From contig CM040117.1 of the NCBI GenBank assembly GCA_022559845.1, positions 11,680,856 through 11,744,855 on the forward strand: 64,000 nt of DNA, written 5' to 3'. The notes beneath the pieces were generated by a model, which had not been told where the DNA came from, made no database searches, and was given only the letters and a program-made list of their open reading frames with translations. Position numbers and translations under genes: made by a program. Positions 52,741 to 63,277 of this stretch are shown in pieces (the stretch's first letter is position 1; each line of letters opens with the position of its first letter). Origin of the DNA: Amorphophallus konjac (taxonomy: Eukaryota > Streptophyta > Magnoliopsida > Alismatales > Araceae).

Positions 52741-55488
52741 TTAGAAGGAGGAGTGAGGACTAAAGCCTCGAAAATAATGGGAGAAGGGGCAAATGCCCAA
52801 GGCAGTGGATGTGGAAGAAGTTGGGTCGGACCCAGAATCATGAGGAATTAGAAGAAGAAATTGGTAGATAGAAAGAGGTGGATCTGGAGGGTCCGGAGGC
52901 GGAGGAGAATCATGATAAGAGGAATCATCCGGAGGCTCCGGAGGGATAAAATATCGAGGGACGCGGTGCCCTTGGAAGAAGTAGGGAAAAAGATGATGGA
53001 AAAGGAAGAAGAGGACACATGATGCGATGTCATGAAGGAATAGAAAGATGAATCGGCAGAAAGATGGAGGGTCCGGAGGTTCCGGAGGAATGAAATCAAG
53101 AGGGTCACGATACCCTGAAAGAAGATAGAGAGAATAAGACGGAGAATCCGGAGGTTCCAGAGGAAGCAAATCAGGAAGGAGAAGATGGAAAGGGGCGTCG
53201 TGCCCGAAGAAAAAGTCCGGAGGTTCCGGAGGGAGAAAATGCCGAGGGACGCGATGCCCTGGGAAGAAGGGAGAGAAATCTGGGAGATGAAAAGGTTGGA
53301 AAGGGGCGCGATGCCCGAGTAATGAAGATGAATATGAATAAGATGGGAAATGCGGAGGATCCGGCGGTGCCGGAAGGCGGGGAAGATACGGGTTTGGAAA
53401 CCCGGGAAGCAGGAGGTGCAAATGCATGCAATGGGATGGATGCGATGAATGCATGAAATGCAAAGAATATGAAGAATGTGAAGGGCGAGAGGATGAGATC
53501 CTCCTCCTAACCCTGGGAATGGCCCATGAAGAAAAAGTGATAGAGATGAATGAATAGGAAGTGGAACAAATAAGGGATGGCCCCTTAGCATTAAGATAAC
53601 TGCCCCTCCACGGCAGTGAACATGTACGGTCAATTGGCCCAATAAAAGAAGCTTCAATAGTAAAAGACAACTCCCTTGGAAAGCAAAGATCAATAATGTG
53701 GGGGAGTTGTAGAGTTGGAACGGGAAGCATTGAGTTGCCCATTGAATGTGGTGTATATGGAATGTTGAGCAAAATGGGCATTCGCCCCTTGTAAGGAATA
53801 ATGAATTCTGGATTGGAAAGTTTGAACAAGGGGTGCCCTGCCTGGCCCTTGGATGGCATCAATTCTTGGCATTCTTCCCTGAGCAATGGTAGTGACTTGG
53901 CCTCTGCAACCATGCTCGGCACAATAATCCGGATTGGCATCCGGTAAATGACTTCTTGAATCTTGAATCGCATAACCGTGGCCACATCTGTCTTGCCCGG
54001 CTCTTGATCACCTTCGGCACAAGTACTTGCAGAAGCACTCCCATTCCGAGTAGTAAAAGGAGGTGAAGCGGAGGCGGAAGGCTTTGTGAGTGGTGGAGGT
54101 ATAATGGAAAGTGTTGGCGTAAGTGGAGGCGGAGGTTCAAACACATCAAGTTTCTCCCTTTGCTTGCAAGCGGTCGGGGTTAGCTCGAGTGCAAAAAGTG
54201 GTGGGTCCTGCTCAGGATTAGCCATAGGTAAAGGTGGAGGGTTATGTGGTGGAGGTATAGGCAAAAGGGGTTTTGGGGTTAAAGGGATAATGGAGAGTTG
54301 AGGTGGTGGTAATGGGATGTTAATTGGGGAAGGTTCAATGGTGGGCTCAGTGGAGGCTGGTGATATGGAGGTTAATGGCATAGCTGGTGGAGGTGTAATT
54401 GATGGGGGTTTGATTGGTGAAGGTGTAATCGGTGGAAGTATAATTGTGGGAGGTGTAATTGGTGGGGGTTTGCTGCGGAGAAAATGCCGAACGGGGCGAG
54501 CGGCGTTGGGAGTGGGAGGAGACTCAAGATGTGTCGGCGTGGGTGATTGAAGTATCGACCCATCATCGTAACACCAAGAGGTCTCAAAAACAGGGGTAGG
54601 GTTAGGGACGGTGGCCTCATCCTGAGCAGGGGGTTCATCGAATGAAAATGGGGAAAGCGGAAAGTTAAGGAAACTCGGAAGGGGTGCCTGCGGAGCTTCA
54701 TCATCATCGTATACTGCCTCGGATTCTTCAGATGCCGGCTCTTGCTCGCTTGGAGTGTTGATGCCATAGTCCTCTCTCCTGTCTTTCCATTCTCTCTCCA
54801 ACTTAGTAATCTCGTCCAAAGCGGCGTGGAGAGGATTGACCGGAGCGGTAGGAGCCGTGACCCTCTTTAATTGTTCCTCCATCAAAGTAATCTTATCAAG
54901 CAGAGATTGTTGGAGGGGTGTAACTGGAGCAACCAAGGGCTGGCAGGGCCTTGAAGGAGGAGGAGTGGCATAAAAATGCTGTGGAGGGGAATTAACGGGA
55001 CGACCCGTAAAGGAACCCGAACGGGCTGGATTGCAAGGAATATAAGGGCCTCGGGGCCGTGATGGAGGAATAGAAGGAGACGGGTGTCGGACCACCCGAG
55101 GAGGAGCGTGAATAGGAGGAGATGGGTAATGGGCTACCCGAATAGAATTGGAAGGAGGGAGAGATGAAGGAGATGCACCCTCAACGGCAGCCTTAAGGGC
55201 TTGGATCTGTTGAGGGGCAAGATGATCTAATGCATGAATGATTCGAGAGACCTTCTCGTCATTGGGAGGAGACGGTCCCGAGGGAATAGTGGCCTGAAAT
55301 TGAGTAGGAGGACCACGAGAATGGACATTACCCATGGGTCGGGCATGACCATGAGAATAAGGACGTGGTCCCTTGAAAGAATGGTAAGAATGCTGATTAA
55401 GATTAACATGTTGAAATTGAGGATGAGAAGTGCTAGGTTGTGCATCCTCATGAATCGAATTGAACATGTTTCTATCATGGTAAGCCAT
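52741..55488 (-). CDS. Gag-N-like and Pro-rich protein of the pol-less Tat-like element
   Basis: The frame is open for 915 codons from the ATG at 55488 (MAYHDRNMFNSIHEDAQ), chosen because it aligns with MASYGYSYDDMDENIFSQ of the Tat Gag; the open frame upstream to 55668 is chance leader. The motifs SRIIHALDHLAPQQIQALKAA and LLDKITLMEEQLKRVTA match the Tat Gag pre-capsid region, but no capsid domain follows. Next come an acidic stretch and a long Pro/Thr-rich tract. A segment RFKIQEVIYRMPIRIIVPSM follows near 53930. The C-terminal third has five copies of a G-H/Y-R-x-P...F-x-P-P-E-P-P-D motif (about 52920-53310). The last part, after about 53600, may be read-through of non-coding sequence. Function unknown. 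Confidence 0.65.
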   Translation of the reverse strand: MAYHDRNMFNSIHEDAQPSTSHPQFQHVNLNQHSYHSFKGPRPYSHGHARPMGNVHSRGPPTQFQATIPSGPSPPNDEKVSRIIHALDHLAPQQIQALKAAVEGASPSSLPPSNSIRVAHYPSPPIHAPPRVVRHPSPSIPPSRPRGPYIPCNPARSGSFTGRPVNSPPQHFYATPPPSRPCQPLVAPVTPLQQSLLDKITLMEEQLKRVTAPTAPVNPLHAALDEITKLEREWKDRREDYGINTPSEQEPASEESEAVYDDDEAPQAPLPSFLNFPLSPFSFDEPPAQDEATVPNPTPVFETSWCYDDGSILQSPTPTHLESPPTPNAARPVRHFLRSKPPPITPPTIILPPITPSPIKPPSITPPPAMPLTSISPASTEPTIEPSPINIPLPPPQLSIIPLTPKPLLPIPPPHNPPPLPMANPEQDPPLFALELTPTACKQREKLDVFEPPPPLTPTLSIIPPPLTKPSASASPPFTTRNGSASASTCAEGDQEPGKTDVATVMRFKIQEVIYRMPIRIIVPSMVAEAKSLPLLREECQELMPSKGQAGHPLFKLSNPEFIIPYKGRMPILLNIPYTPHSMGNSMLPVPTLQLPHIIDLCFPRELSFTIEASFIGPIDRTCSLPWRGSYLNAKGPSLICSTSYSFISITFSSWAIPRVRRRISSSRPSHSSYSLHFMHSSHPSHCMHLHLLLPGFPNPYLPRLPAPPDPPHFPSYSYSSSLLGHRAPFQPFHLPDFSPFFPGHRVPRHFLPPEPPDFFFGHDAPFHLLLPDLLPLEPPDSPSYSLYLLSGYRDPLDFIPPEPPDPPSFCRFIFLFLHDIASCVLFFLFHHLFPYFFQGHRVPRYFIPPEPPDDSSYHDSPPPPDPPDPPLSIYQFLLLIPHDSGSDPTSSTSTALGICPFSHYFRGFSPHSSF

Positions 55489-56626
55489 TATATAATCAAA
55501 ATTCTCAATAATTATGCAAATAAGCACACAAGTTGGAATGGTTACCGTGATTTTGATTTGTTTAATCCTTGGTGAATTAATGAATTTTAATAACGTTTGG
55601 AAAGATTCACACAAGGAGAGTCCTAGTTTCAATATGATTTGACTCCAATGCCAACTAGGAACTCTCACTCACCACGTATTAGGCCAACTAATTCGGGACT
55701 TCAAAGGGTACAACCTGCCCGGCGTCCGTGAGGGAATCCACGGGTGCGGGGGCTTATGGAGGCTTGGAAAAGGGATTTCCAGTCCAAAGAGACGGAATGC
55801 TCAATGGAGGGTCGTCCCGATTCCAAGAGGGTGTGTGGATCCAAATGAAGAGGAGGAGGCTCCCAAACCAAATGTAAATATGAATGCAACAGGGTAAACA
55901 GGCCAACCACAATAATATGATCAATCAACAAAGATAAGCATGAAATATCATGAAAAACCACAGCCGGGGGGTTCTGGAAACCCACAGTAAAAACACGCCC
56001 TGGAAGGGGGCGCTACTAAACGAAGACACGACGGTGTGACCGTCGTGAATCAACCTGAGGGACCCAGGGGCTGGCTAAAACACGCCTTACGGTTAGGCGC
56101 TACCAATGAAAAAAATGCCCTTGGGCAGGGCGTGAAACACCGCGGGCAGATGCCAACCAAGTCAAGAAACGCCCTGGGGTGAGGCGTTACAAAGGAAAGG
56201 ACGCCCTTGGGGTAGGGCGTCAAATTATAAAACGCACAACAAAGAAACGCCCTGCTCTAGGGCGTGAATTATCAGTGTAGGAGATATGAATAAAAATGCC
56301 CTGTCAGAAGGCGTTACTCATGAAAGAGACGCCTCTGACAGGGGCGTGAATTAGCTTCCTTCAGAAACTCCTTCACGGCCAGAAATGACAGAAGCACTCA
56401 CAGCAGCAGGGCAATCAACAGATTAAAAGAATCATGCTCATCAAAATTTTAAATAAGTGGAAATTTTAAAACAAATCTATTCAATTGACAAATCACTTAG
56501 GGGAGAGTGCAAAGCACAATGGAGGGTGCCCGAGGGGCACAAAGGAAAGGGTACCGAGGGTACCAATGGGAAAGGGCACACGTGGGTGCCAAAGGGAAAG
56601 GGGTAATCAAAATAAAAACAAGAAAG
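55489..56626 (-). other. leader of the pol-less Tat-like element with inverted repeats and palindromes
   Basis: The segment 55720-55900 matches the Tat leader on both sides of the insertion at 37250-43774. Nine inverted repeats of the RACGMC...GKCGT family lie at about 55990-56350, for example GACGCCCTTGGGGTAGGGCG (from about 56201). A three-step palindrome ladder (GTGCCCGAGGGGCAC, GGTACCGAGGGTACC, GGCACACGTGGGTGCC) lies at about 56526-56600. Confidence 0.7.
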
Positions 56627-56645
56627 GGTCCCACCGTGATCGCCA
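56627..56645 (-). other. primer-binding site, tRNA-Arg-like
   Basis: TGGCGATCACGGTGGGACC on the - strand, three bases from the 5' LTR, shared with the Tat element except for one base. Confidence 0.65.
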
Positions 56646-56648
56646 ATT

Positions 56649-58354
56649 TGTAGATCTATTTAAAATCCACTTAAGAAAAAATATTAATAATAGGCAATAA
56701 TCAGTAATGTGGAGAAAAACATGCACGAGGTGCACAAGAGGAGTTTGTGATCGCCAGAGACACGAGGGTCTCAAAGAGGAGATTGATATGGGGAGATGAT
56801 CGCAAAATACCTCAAAAGATGCGGGGGATGTGAGTACTCCTTTTCTCTTCAAGATCGGCCGGCCGACGAAGAGAGTCTTCAATCAATTACCCTTGTAAGA
56901 AAGACAACAACACCAATAAAGATATACATTAGAACATGGTGTGTAGCATCAAATCCTAAATAAAGATATAGGTGAGCATGAAAAATATGAACAATACACA
57001 CCTTAAGGGGATTGCCCTTAAACCCCTATGCAAAGAGGGTGTGGGAGGTATGAATGCATGTAAAAATATAATGGGGAAAGAGTGCAAGAGATGCACTAAA
57101 GGGGAGATCTCAATGATAGTTGAGAAAAATTAATATAATAATGAAACATGATGCATGCATGAACTAATGAAAAGAAATACAAATAAGGGGGAGATAAGAT
57201 AGAAAAATCTTGTTTGGTGGCTGTTTTGGCTTGAATGCTCGATGGGAGAAAGGCTTCAAAAGGGATGAAGACTTGAACCGTGAAGAAGCCTCTCCTTAGC
57301 CAATGCCACCCTACCTTCGGTTCCTGTAAAAAGAAAAGAAAACAACAGAAGAAAAAGAGAAGAAGCAGAAGAAGAAGAATAAGAAGAAGAAGAAGAAGGA
57401 GGCAGAAGAAGAAGAAGAAGAAGGAGAATACGGAGAAGACAGCAGAAGAAGGGGAAAGAAGAAGAAGAAAGGGAGGAAGAAGAAGAAGAAGAAGAAGGAG
57501 AATACGGAGAAGACAGCAGAAGAAGGGGAAAGAAGAAAAAAGAAGAAGAACGCAGGGGAGAATAAAAATTATCGGAACCAACCCATTAACAGAGCTCGGA
57601 AGCTCTATTAATAAGATAGAAAAGGGATAAGAAGGAAAGAGTCCAAAGGAGGAAGGGATAAGAACGGGCAAGAGCCAAAACCAAGTAGGCATCTATCGAA
57701 GCAAGGACTCTCTGGGGAAAGGGCCGCGTAGCCAGAAGGTAAAACACGCCTTAGGTTAGGGCGTCAATTTACGAATTGACGACTTACGAAGAGGGCGTTT
57801 CTCAGAAACACGCCCTGCACAAGGGCGTTTCTCAAAAACCAAATTTAGCAATAAAAACTCCCCATATTTGAAAAATGTAAAACACGCCTTAATCAAAGCC
57901 ACTTTTTCAAAAACGCGCCCCTGGGAAGGGCGTTAATTTCAAGAGCTCAAATGGGGAAGTCGGTCATACCAAAAGAATTAACGCCCTCAGGTGAGGTCGT
58001 CCTTTCTTTAAAAACGCCCTTGGTTAAGTCATGTTTCATGAAAAACACGCCCTTACCCAGGTCGTGAATTTAGAAAATTCATAAAATAGATAAAATGGGG
58101 AGAAATAGATAAAATGGGAAGGACACGCCCTAGAACAGGGCGTGTTTCAAAAACACGCCTCTGATGATGGCGTGAATTCAAAAAAAATAGAGATAAATGC
58201 ACAAAAAATCCGAAAAATAGGAAAAATGGGGAAAATAGGAGAAATTCAAGAAAAGTGGGAAAACCACTCAAATAAGCTGATTTGAGGGTCAAATGGGGCA
58301 TCGCAGAGCGATATGAAATGTACTCACAGTAACGTCAATTTTGGCGTGTCTACA
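56649..58354 (-). repeat. 5' LTR of the pol-less Tat-like element
   Basis: The LTR is 1706 bp. It carries the longer GAA microsatellite (about 57330-57555), within which a GGAGAATACGGAGAAGACAG block is duplicated, and ten inverted repeats at about 57745-58180. It ends with TCTACA at 58354. Confidence 0.92.
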
Positions 58355-58359
58355 ATGGT

Positions 58360-60378
58360 GAGGGTCCGAGGCGGGACCCAATTGTCCTAATGGACTTACA
58401 ATGCTAAGGCTGACCTCCAATGGGCCTGGGAGTCCCAACTTTGTGGGTGGCTGGCCCGCAAGGCGGGGTGTGGGGTGGCACTCACTCACGGGCCGCGGTG
58501 GGCACGATATTGCTTAAAATGAATTCCGAGCACTCTCTTACCGTCCGACGGGCATTCAAGGCAATACTACATTTGCAGAAATGAAGCTACAAGGGTGTGA
58601 TCAGAAGCTCACCTGATCGGTGTGAAGACACCGATCCCGTTCGGAGACGAGGGCGCGCCGGGAGGCGAGGGTATACACCCGATCGCCGCGGCGATGGAGC
58701 TTGACCTGAAAATGTGAAGAGGTACAGCACTACGCCCCTTGCAAGGGGGGGATCTTAGGGTGGGGGTTAATGTATTACAACCAAAAATTACCTTCACACA
58801 GGGAGGGGCCTTCAGCCGGCCAAGCGGGGAGGGGAACGAGCGAGATAGAGTCGACTTTCCGAGCTTTGCCGATTCTGCCTAGCTTCTATAATTCTGAACA
58901 GAGGGCCGATGTTGATGCTGCCAATAATTCCACCGAGCTTGGAATCTGATGAAACTTGCGCCAAAAGCTTGCTAACCGGAGAGGGGTGCGGGTTGAATTT
59001 TTGGACGACGTTCTGATCTGGGGACTGACTGCTCCAGCGACTGGAAGATGGATGCAGCTCTGGTCTCTGGCCGAGCTCAGTCTGAAACAGCAGGTTGCAG
59101 AAGCTGCCACGATCGCTCCTGAGCTCCAAATTTGGCACCGCTAGACTCGTTGGAATCGTGGACGAGTCTACTTTGCAGAAAAACAAACGGGGAAGTCTTC
59201 TGATGTTGGAGATGAGCGGGGTGTCCAGAGAAGTGGACGGTGGTCGGTGCAGACTGTGAGGAGGCAGACCGGCGTGGGTGTGGTAGAAAATTGGTATCTC
59301 TGGTTGTCGGATGCCGAACGGGGTTCTACCTTCTGTTCCTGGACGCTGACAGGGGGAGGAAGAACTTTGTAGAAGACCTCGAAGACTGGTTCCTTCAAGG
59401 TTCATCGTGGGAGAGTCTTCTCTGCCGCTCTGGCTCCTGGTCTGAGAGGTTCTGCGCAGTCGGGGAAGAACAGCCTTTACGGACGGCCACGAACTCGGAA
59501 TGGAGTGATTCCACCTCGCCTGCGAAGAGCACAGGGAGGCCTTTCCAGAAAGTTAGGCCATGCCACTAGCAGAACCAGGATGCAGTCGTGGACGTTGCTG
59601 CAACAGAGTGCTAAACTACAGGTCGGCCTGCACACAAAGCTGGAGTGGAGAAGAGAGGAGGGGGTGAACTTGGCTTGAGGGGAGAGGAGGGGTGCGACCT
59701 AGGGAGCAAGGAGGGAAGGGGAGATTCGAATTTGGGCTTTGGAATGAGTTAATTCAGCCTTGGGAAGGTGGAGATATGCTTAGGGAAGTGAAAGGGGTAG
59801 GTGGTGGTTGGAGGGTGGGGTTTTGAGTGGTGGAACTTCCTTGGGACTAGGTGAGGATTAAAGAGGGGTTGTGGGAAGTTGTGGGGAGTTAATGGAGGTA
59901 GGTGGGGGTTGGAAGTGGTTGAGAGGGGGAGGAGAGAGAGTGAATTTTGAAATTTAGAGAGAGGAGGAGAGAGAATGGAGAGATAATGAGAGAGAGAGAG
60001 ATATTGAGAGAGTTTGAAAGGGTTTTCTTCAATATTCATCAAAAGTTAGTACAAGTGGAGAGATGGGGCCTATATATAGGCAACCACTCTTTACATGACC
60101 AAAATACCCTTGACAATAAGATAAAAGACCGAGCATATCCTAGACTCAATCCTATGGGCCCATAACTAAAGTAATAAGGCCCAATTAAACATAACAAGGG
60201 AAATGGACTAAAACCATATGACTCAATAAAGGAAAATGCATAAGATAGGACTCAATAAAAAGAAAATACATAAAATGAAACTTGGGAAATGAAGATAACA
60301 AGTGTAGATCATGATCAATCCATATCAAGAGTGTGCAGGCGATCAAAGCTAGAGGGGTGTCGGGAGATGCCCTCATCA
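58360..60378 (-). repeat. chromovirus 3' LTR, main part
   Basis: This continues the LTR broken at 48339. Removing the nested element and one ATGGT gives an LTR of about 2168 bp. The palindromic TATA box CCTATATATAGG lies at 60069-60080 for transcription on the - strand. A GA-rich low-complexity stretch lies at 59930-60020. The segment 58360-58932 is repeated at 63427-64000. Frames inside it show no domain. Confidence 0.88.
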
Positions 60379-60425
60379 AATCCCCCGGGGTGGGGAGAGC
60401 TCGACCCTGTCGAGTATGGGTCTGC

Positions 60426-60847
60426 CTAGCTGTCGTACTGCTCCATCATGTCGGGATCCAAGCATATCAAATCCTCCCGACTCACCCATGTATCCTCGAT
60501 CGGGGGACGGCTCTTCCACCTAACCAGATAGCGCTGATACACCCTGTGCCTCGTAATGATACTCTGCTCATCCAGTATTGCCTCTACCTGCTCTCGTCGG
60601 TCTCTCAAGCTAGAAAGTGGAGTCCCTCCGGGAGTGTCTCTCATAAGGGGGGGGGTAAAGGCTCAAGCTCCTTACTGGGTTCCACCGCGGGGCCTTTGTG
60701 GGGTACCAGGTCCGCCACACTGAAGGTAGGGTGCACCCCATAGCTTTCTGGTAGGTCAAGCTCATAAGCATTGCTGCCAAGTCGTTGTAGAACTCGAAAG
60801 GGTCCCGAACCCCGTGCCCTCAACTTGGAGGCAGGTCCCGGAAGGAG
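60426..60847 (-). pseudogene. integrase C-terminus with chromodomain, two frames
   Basis: On the - strand the first block reads KLRARGSGPFRVLQRLGSNAYELDLP and HPTFSVADLVPHKGP (60823-60641), the conserved gypsy integrase C-terminal region. It is in frame with the upstream Pro-rich ORF across a TAG at 60848-60850. The second block (60644-60426) reads VEAILDEQSIITRHRVYQRYLVRWKSRPPIEDTWVSRED, a chromodomain as in chromoviruses, where it guides insertion to modified chromatin. The two blocks are out of register at a run of nine C on the - strand (about 60647-60655), a likely slippage mutation. The catalytic core of integrase is absent. Confidence 0.88.
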
Positions 60848-63169
60848 CTACTCCGTCCTCACCATCACCGAGTCTCCCACTTGGAACTCGTAGTGGCGCC
60901 GATGAGCATCTGCCCGCCTTTTGTAAGTCTCATTGATCCTTCCTATATGCTTGCGAGAATGCGTATGCCAAGGTGGACCTGGGCAGCCAAATGTAGACCG
61001 ATCACACTTTGATGCTATGAAGACTGTGGTAGTCTTAGGAGGGCCGGGACATCCATAGATGAACCTTTTATGCATGGGTGTGATAAATGTCGGGGGACCC
61101 GGACATCCATATATGCTCCTATCATGCTTAAGACTCATGATGAATGAAGGTGGGCCAATACATCCGAATATGGTCCACTTATGCTGCCTACTTGACATGT
61201 GGGTGATGTGGATGAATGTACCCGACTTATGAATCATGTCAAATGGTGTGGTAGGCCTGGACACATGCATGTTTATCCCAAAGGTGACTTCCATGTGCAT
61301 AGATGTGGGATGACTTTTGAACGTCCACTTGAATGGGTCGAAGGGATCTACGAACGTGGTTATGGGGTGGGGCACTTCATCAATCCCAAGGTGTTTGTTG
61401 CCTAAGGTCAAGGCTCTCATGTTGTAACCCGATTCTTGGAAGAGAGGAGTTTGGGTCGACATGGGCGATGTGGGTAAGGTGAGGTGGGTGGTGAATAGGG
61501 AAAGTGGGTCACATGGAGATTTAGGCTCCCATAGAAAAGGGTCAAAGGGATTATGGTAAGGGTCACCTAGGTAGGGGTACTCCATGTTCTCAAGGTCCTC
61601 AAATGGCGAATCATCTCTCTCTAAGATAATTGGGCCAAGGTTGCTAATGTGTTGGTCAATCAAAGTACTTGGGATCTCAATGGTTGGGGAGTAGACTAGG
61701 ATGGGTTCCTCCTCCATGGGAAGAAGGAGTATGATCTCACTTGTAAATTGGCCATTGGTGTAGATGGAAGTGATGGAGCCAATGGTGGGGTAAGCTAGGC
61801 TAATGGTGCTAGACTCTGATGGCCTCATGGCTAGCATATCGGTCAAGTGGACTTGCCAATGTAGGTAGGCCACTAAGTCTCCCAAATCTTCTACACAATA
61901 GGAGGTTTGATAAGTGACATGAGGCTGAGTGGGAATGAGTTGGGATTGATGTCCCATGAGTAAGTGGCTTGGTTGTAAACTAGGAATGGTGAGGCCTCGC
62001 TTGAGCCATAGGAATATGGACTTATCTATGGTGATGGTGTCATGGGGAAGGGTGTATAACTCTTGAGGAACTAGGTTAGGAGGGGTGGGTGAGTTGTATG
62101 GCCCTTGGATTTCCTTGATTTTGGGAGGTGGATCCGAATTGGTATCCCTCTCCACTTGGGTAGGTGTGTGGGTTGCAACTCCTAAGGACAATGGGGTAGG
62201 AAGGTCTATGGTGGGTGGGTTGGTGTTAGTCGAGGCATGGCGCACTCGAGGAGGTGAGCAAGGTCGGACATGGGTTGGACTTGGGAGTGGAAGTAGTGGA
62301 GGCCTAATTTGGGGTAAGATTGGTGTAGGAAGCGGGAGGTGGGTTGGGTGAGGGGTTTTGGGTTTTGGGGTGGTGGCCATTATGGGCCTTGGTGGAGGGG
62401 TGGACATGGTGTCCACATGGTTTTTAATGGTGAGGGTTGGATGAGTGGTGGTCACCATGGAGGGAATTGGGTTGGTTAGGGGTCTCTTGCCCTTGGGATC
62501 ACTTGGGGTGGAAGTGGGGGCTAAAGGGGCTTGACTAGTGTAGGTTAGGGAAGGGGGTTTTGGTTGGGATGTGGGGGACCTCATGGGGTTAGGTGGGGAG
62601 GTGGAGGTCTTAGGTACTTGGGTTTTAGTGATAAGGGTTTGGACGGGTGGGGTGGGAGGAGTGGGAGTGCTCCTTGGGTTTTGGTGATCCGAGTGGGAAG
62701 GGGACACATACCTAGCCCTTAGTTGATCCTTCATGTCCTCTCATGTGGTGAGGGGAGCTTCCCGTCTAATTATCCTTAAGCCCTCAATTTTACACCAATG
62801 AGTTTGAGCCCTTTTGGTTAGTTGTATTTTGGCAACCCATGCCTTTTCATCCTCGGAAATATGATACCAATTGAAGTATTGGTCCATTGTAGCTTCCCAA
62901 TCTAAATATTTGTTAGGAGAGGTCCCATCAAAGGTGGGAAGTGGGAAAGGAGCCATCCTATCATCTGTCCTTAGGGCGGGCCTATTTTTTCCAAGTTGGT
63001 TGAGTCGGCCTGATATGTTATCAAGCCGCTCATTGGCATAGGTCAAGGCTTTCATGAAGTAGTTGAAGTCATGAGTGTTAGTGGTAGGCATCCCTTGGGG
63101 TTTTGGATTCATTGTGGGATTGGAAGATGTAGTATTGGGTTGAAAGCAAGTACCACTACGAGTGGTCAT
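60848..63169 (-). pseudogene. Gag N-terminus fused to a Pro-rich, repeat-containing ORF
   Basis: One frame of 774 codons is broken only by a TGA at 62741-62743, where a Trp is expected. The N-terminus (MTTRSGTCFQPN) and FDGTSPNKYLDWEATMDQYFNWYHISEDEKAWVAKIQL are the gypsy Gag start and capsid. After EDMKDQLRARYVSP the capsid stops and about 500 residues of Pro/Thr/Ser-rich and hydrophilic sequence follow. The C-terminal part has four GC(P/I)GPP units preceded by an aromatic residue, spaced 18-22 residues (about 60970-61180). The end (NETYKRRADAHRRHYEFQVGDSVMVRTE) is again integrase sequence. So the frame joins gag directly to the integrase tail through a novel insert that replaces protease, RT, RNase H and the integrase core. 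Confidence 0.78.
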
Positions 63170-63263
63170 GCAAGGTTGGGTGGGCTATGCAAGGGTGTGC
63201 GGATGCACCTATGAAAGACTTAGTGTGACCCAAGACTAGACTTGTAAGGACAAGCCTATGACC

Positions 63264-63275
63264 GCTCTGATACCA
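63264..63275 (-). other. primer-binding site, initiator tRNA-Met type
   Basis: TGGTATCAGAGC on the - strand, two bases from the LTR end. It fixes the orientation of the element. Confidence 0.9.
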
Positions 63276-63277
63276 CT

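Larger units (their letters stand above)
48340..58354 (-). mobile_element. pol-less Tat-like retrotransposon nested in the chromovirus LTR
   Basis: LTRs at 48340-49975 and 56649-58354 start TGTAGA and end TCTACA, flanked by the perfect target duplication ATGGT (48335-48339 and 58355-58359). The primer site (56627-56645), polypurine tract (49976-49990), leader and 3' region match those of the Tat element at 18638-45918. The interior has only one long frame, whose start resembles the Tat Gag N-terminus; no capsid core, protease, RT or integrase was found. The LTR copies are nearly identical outside a GAA microsatellite, making this one of the youngest insertions. It probably depends on an autonomous Tat element. 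Confidence 0.9.

Noticed and set aside
52848..53693. 281-codon frame overlapping the Pro-rich ORF of the pol-less element
   Set aside because: It is an alternate frame of the same repeat-rich DNA without domain or conserved start.
61199..62351. Open frames on the + strand opposite the chromovirus-derived ORF
   Set aside because: Gly/Val-rich shadows of the Pro/Thr-rich - strand frame.
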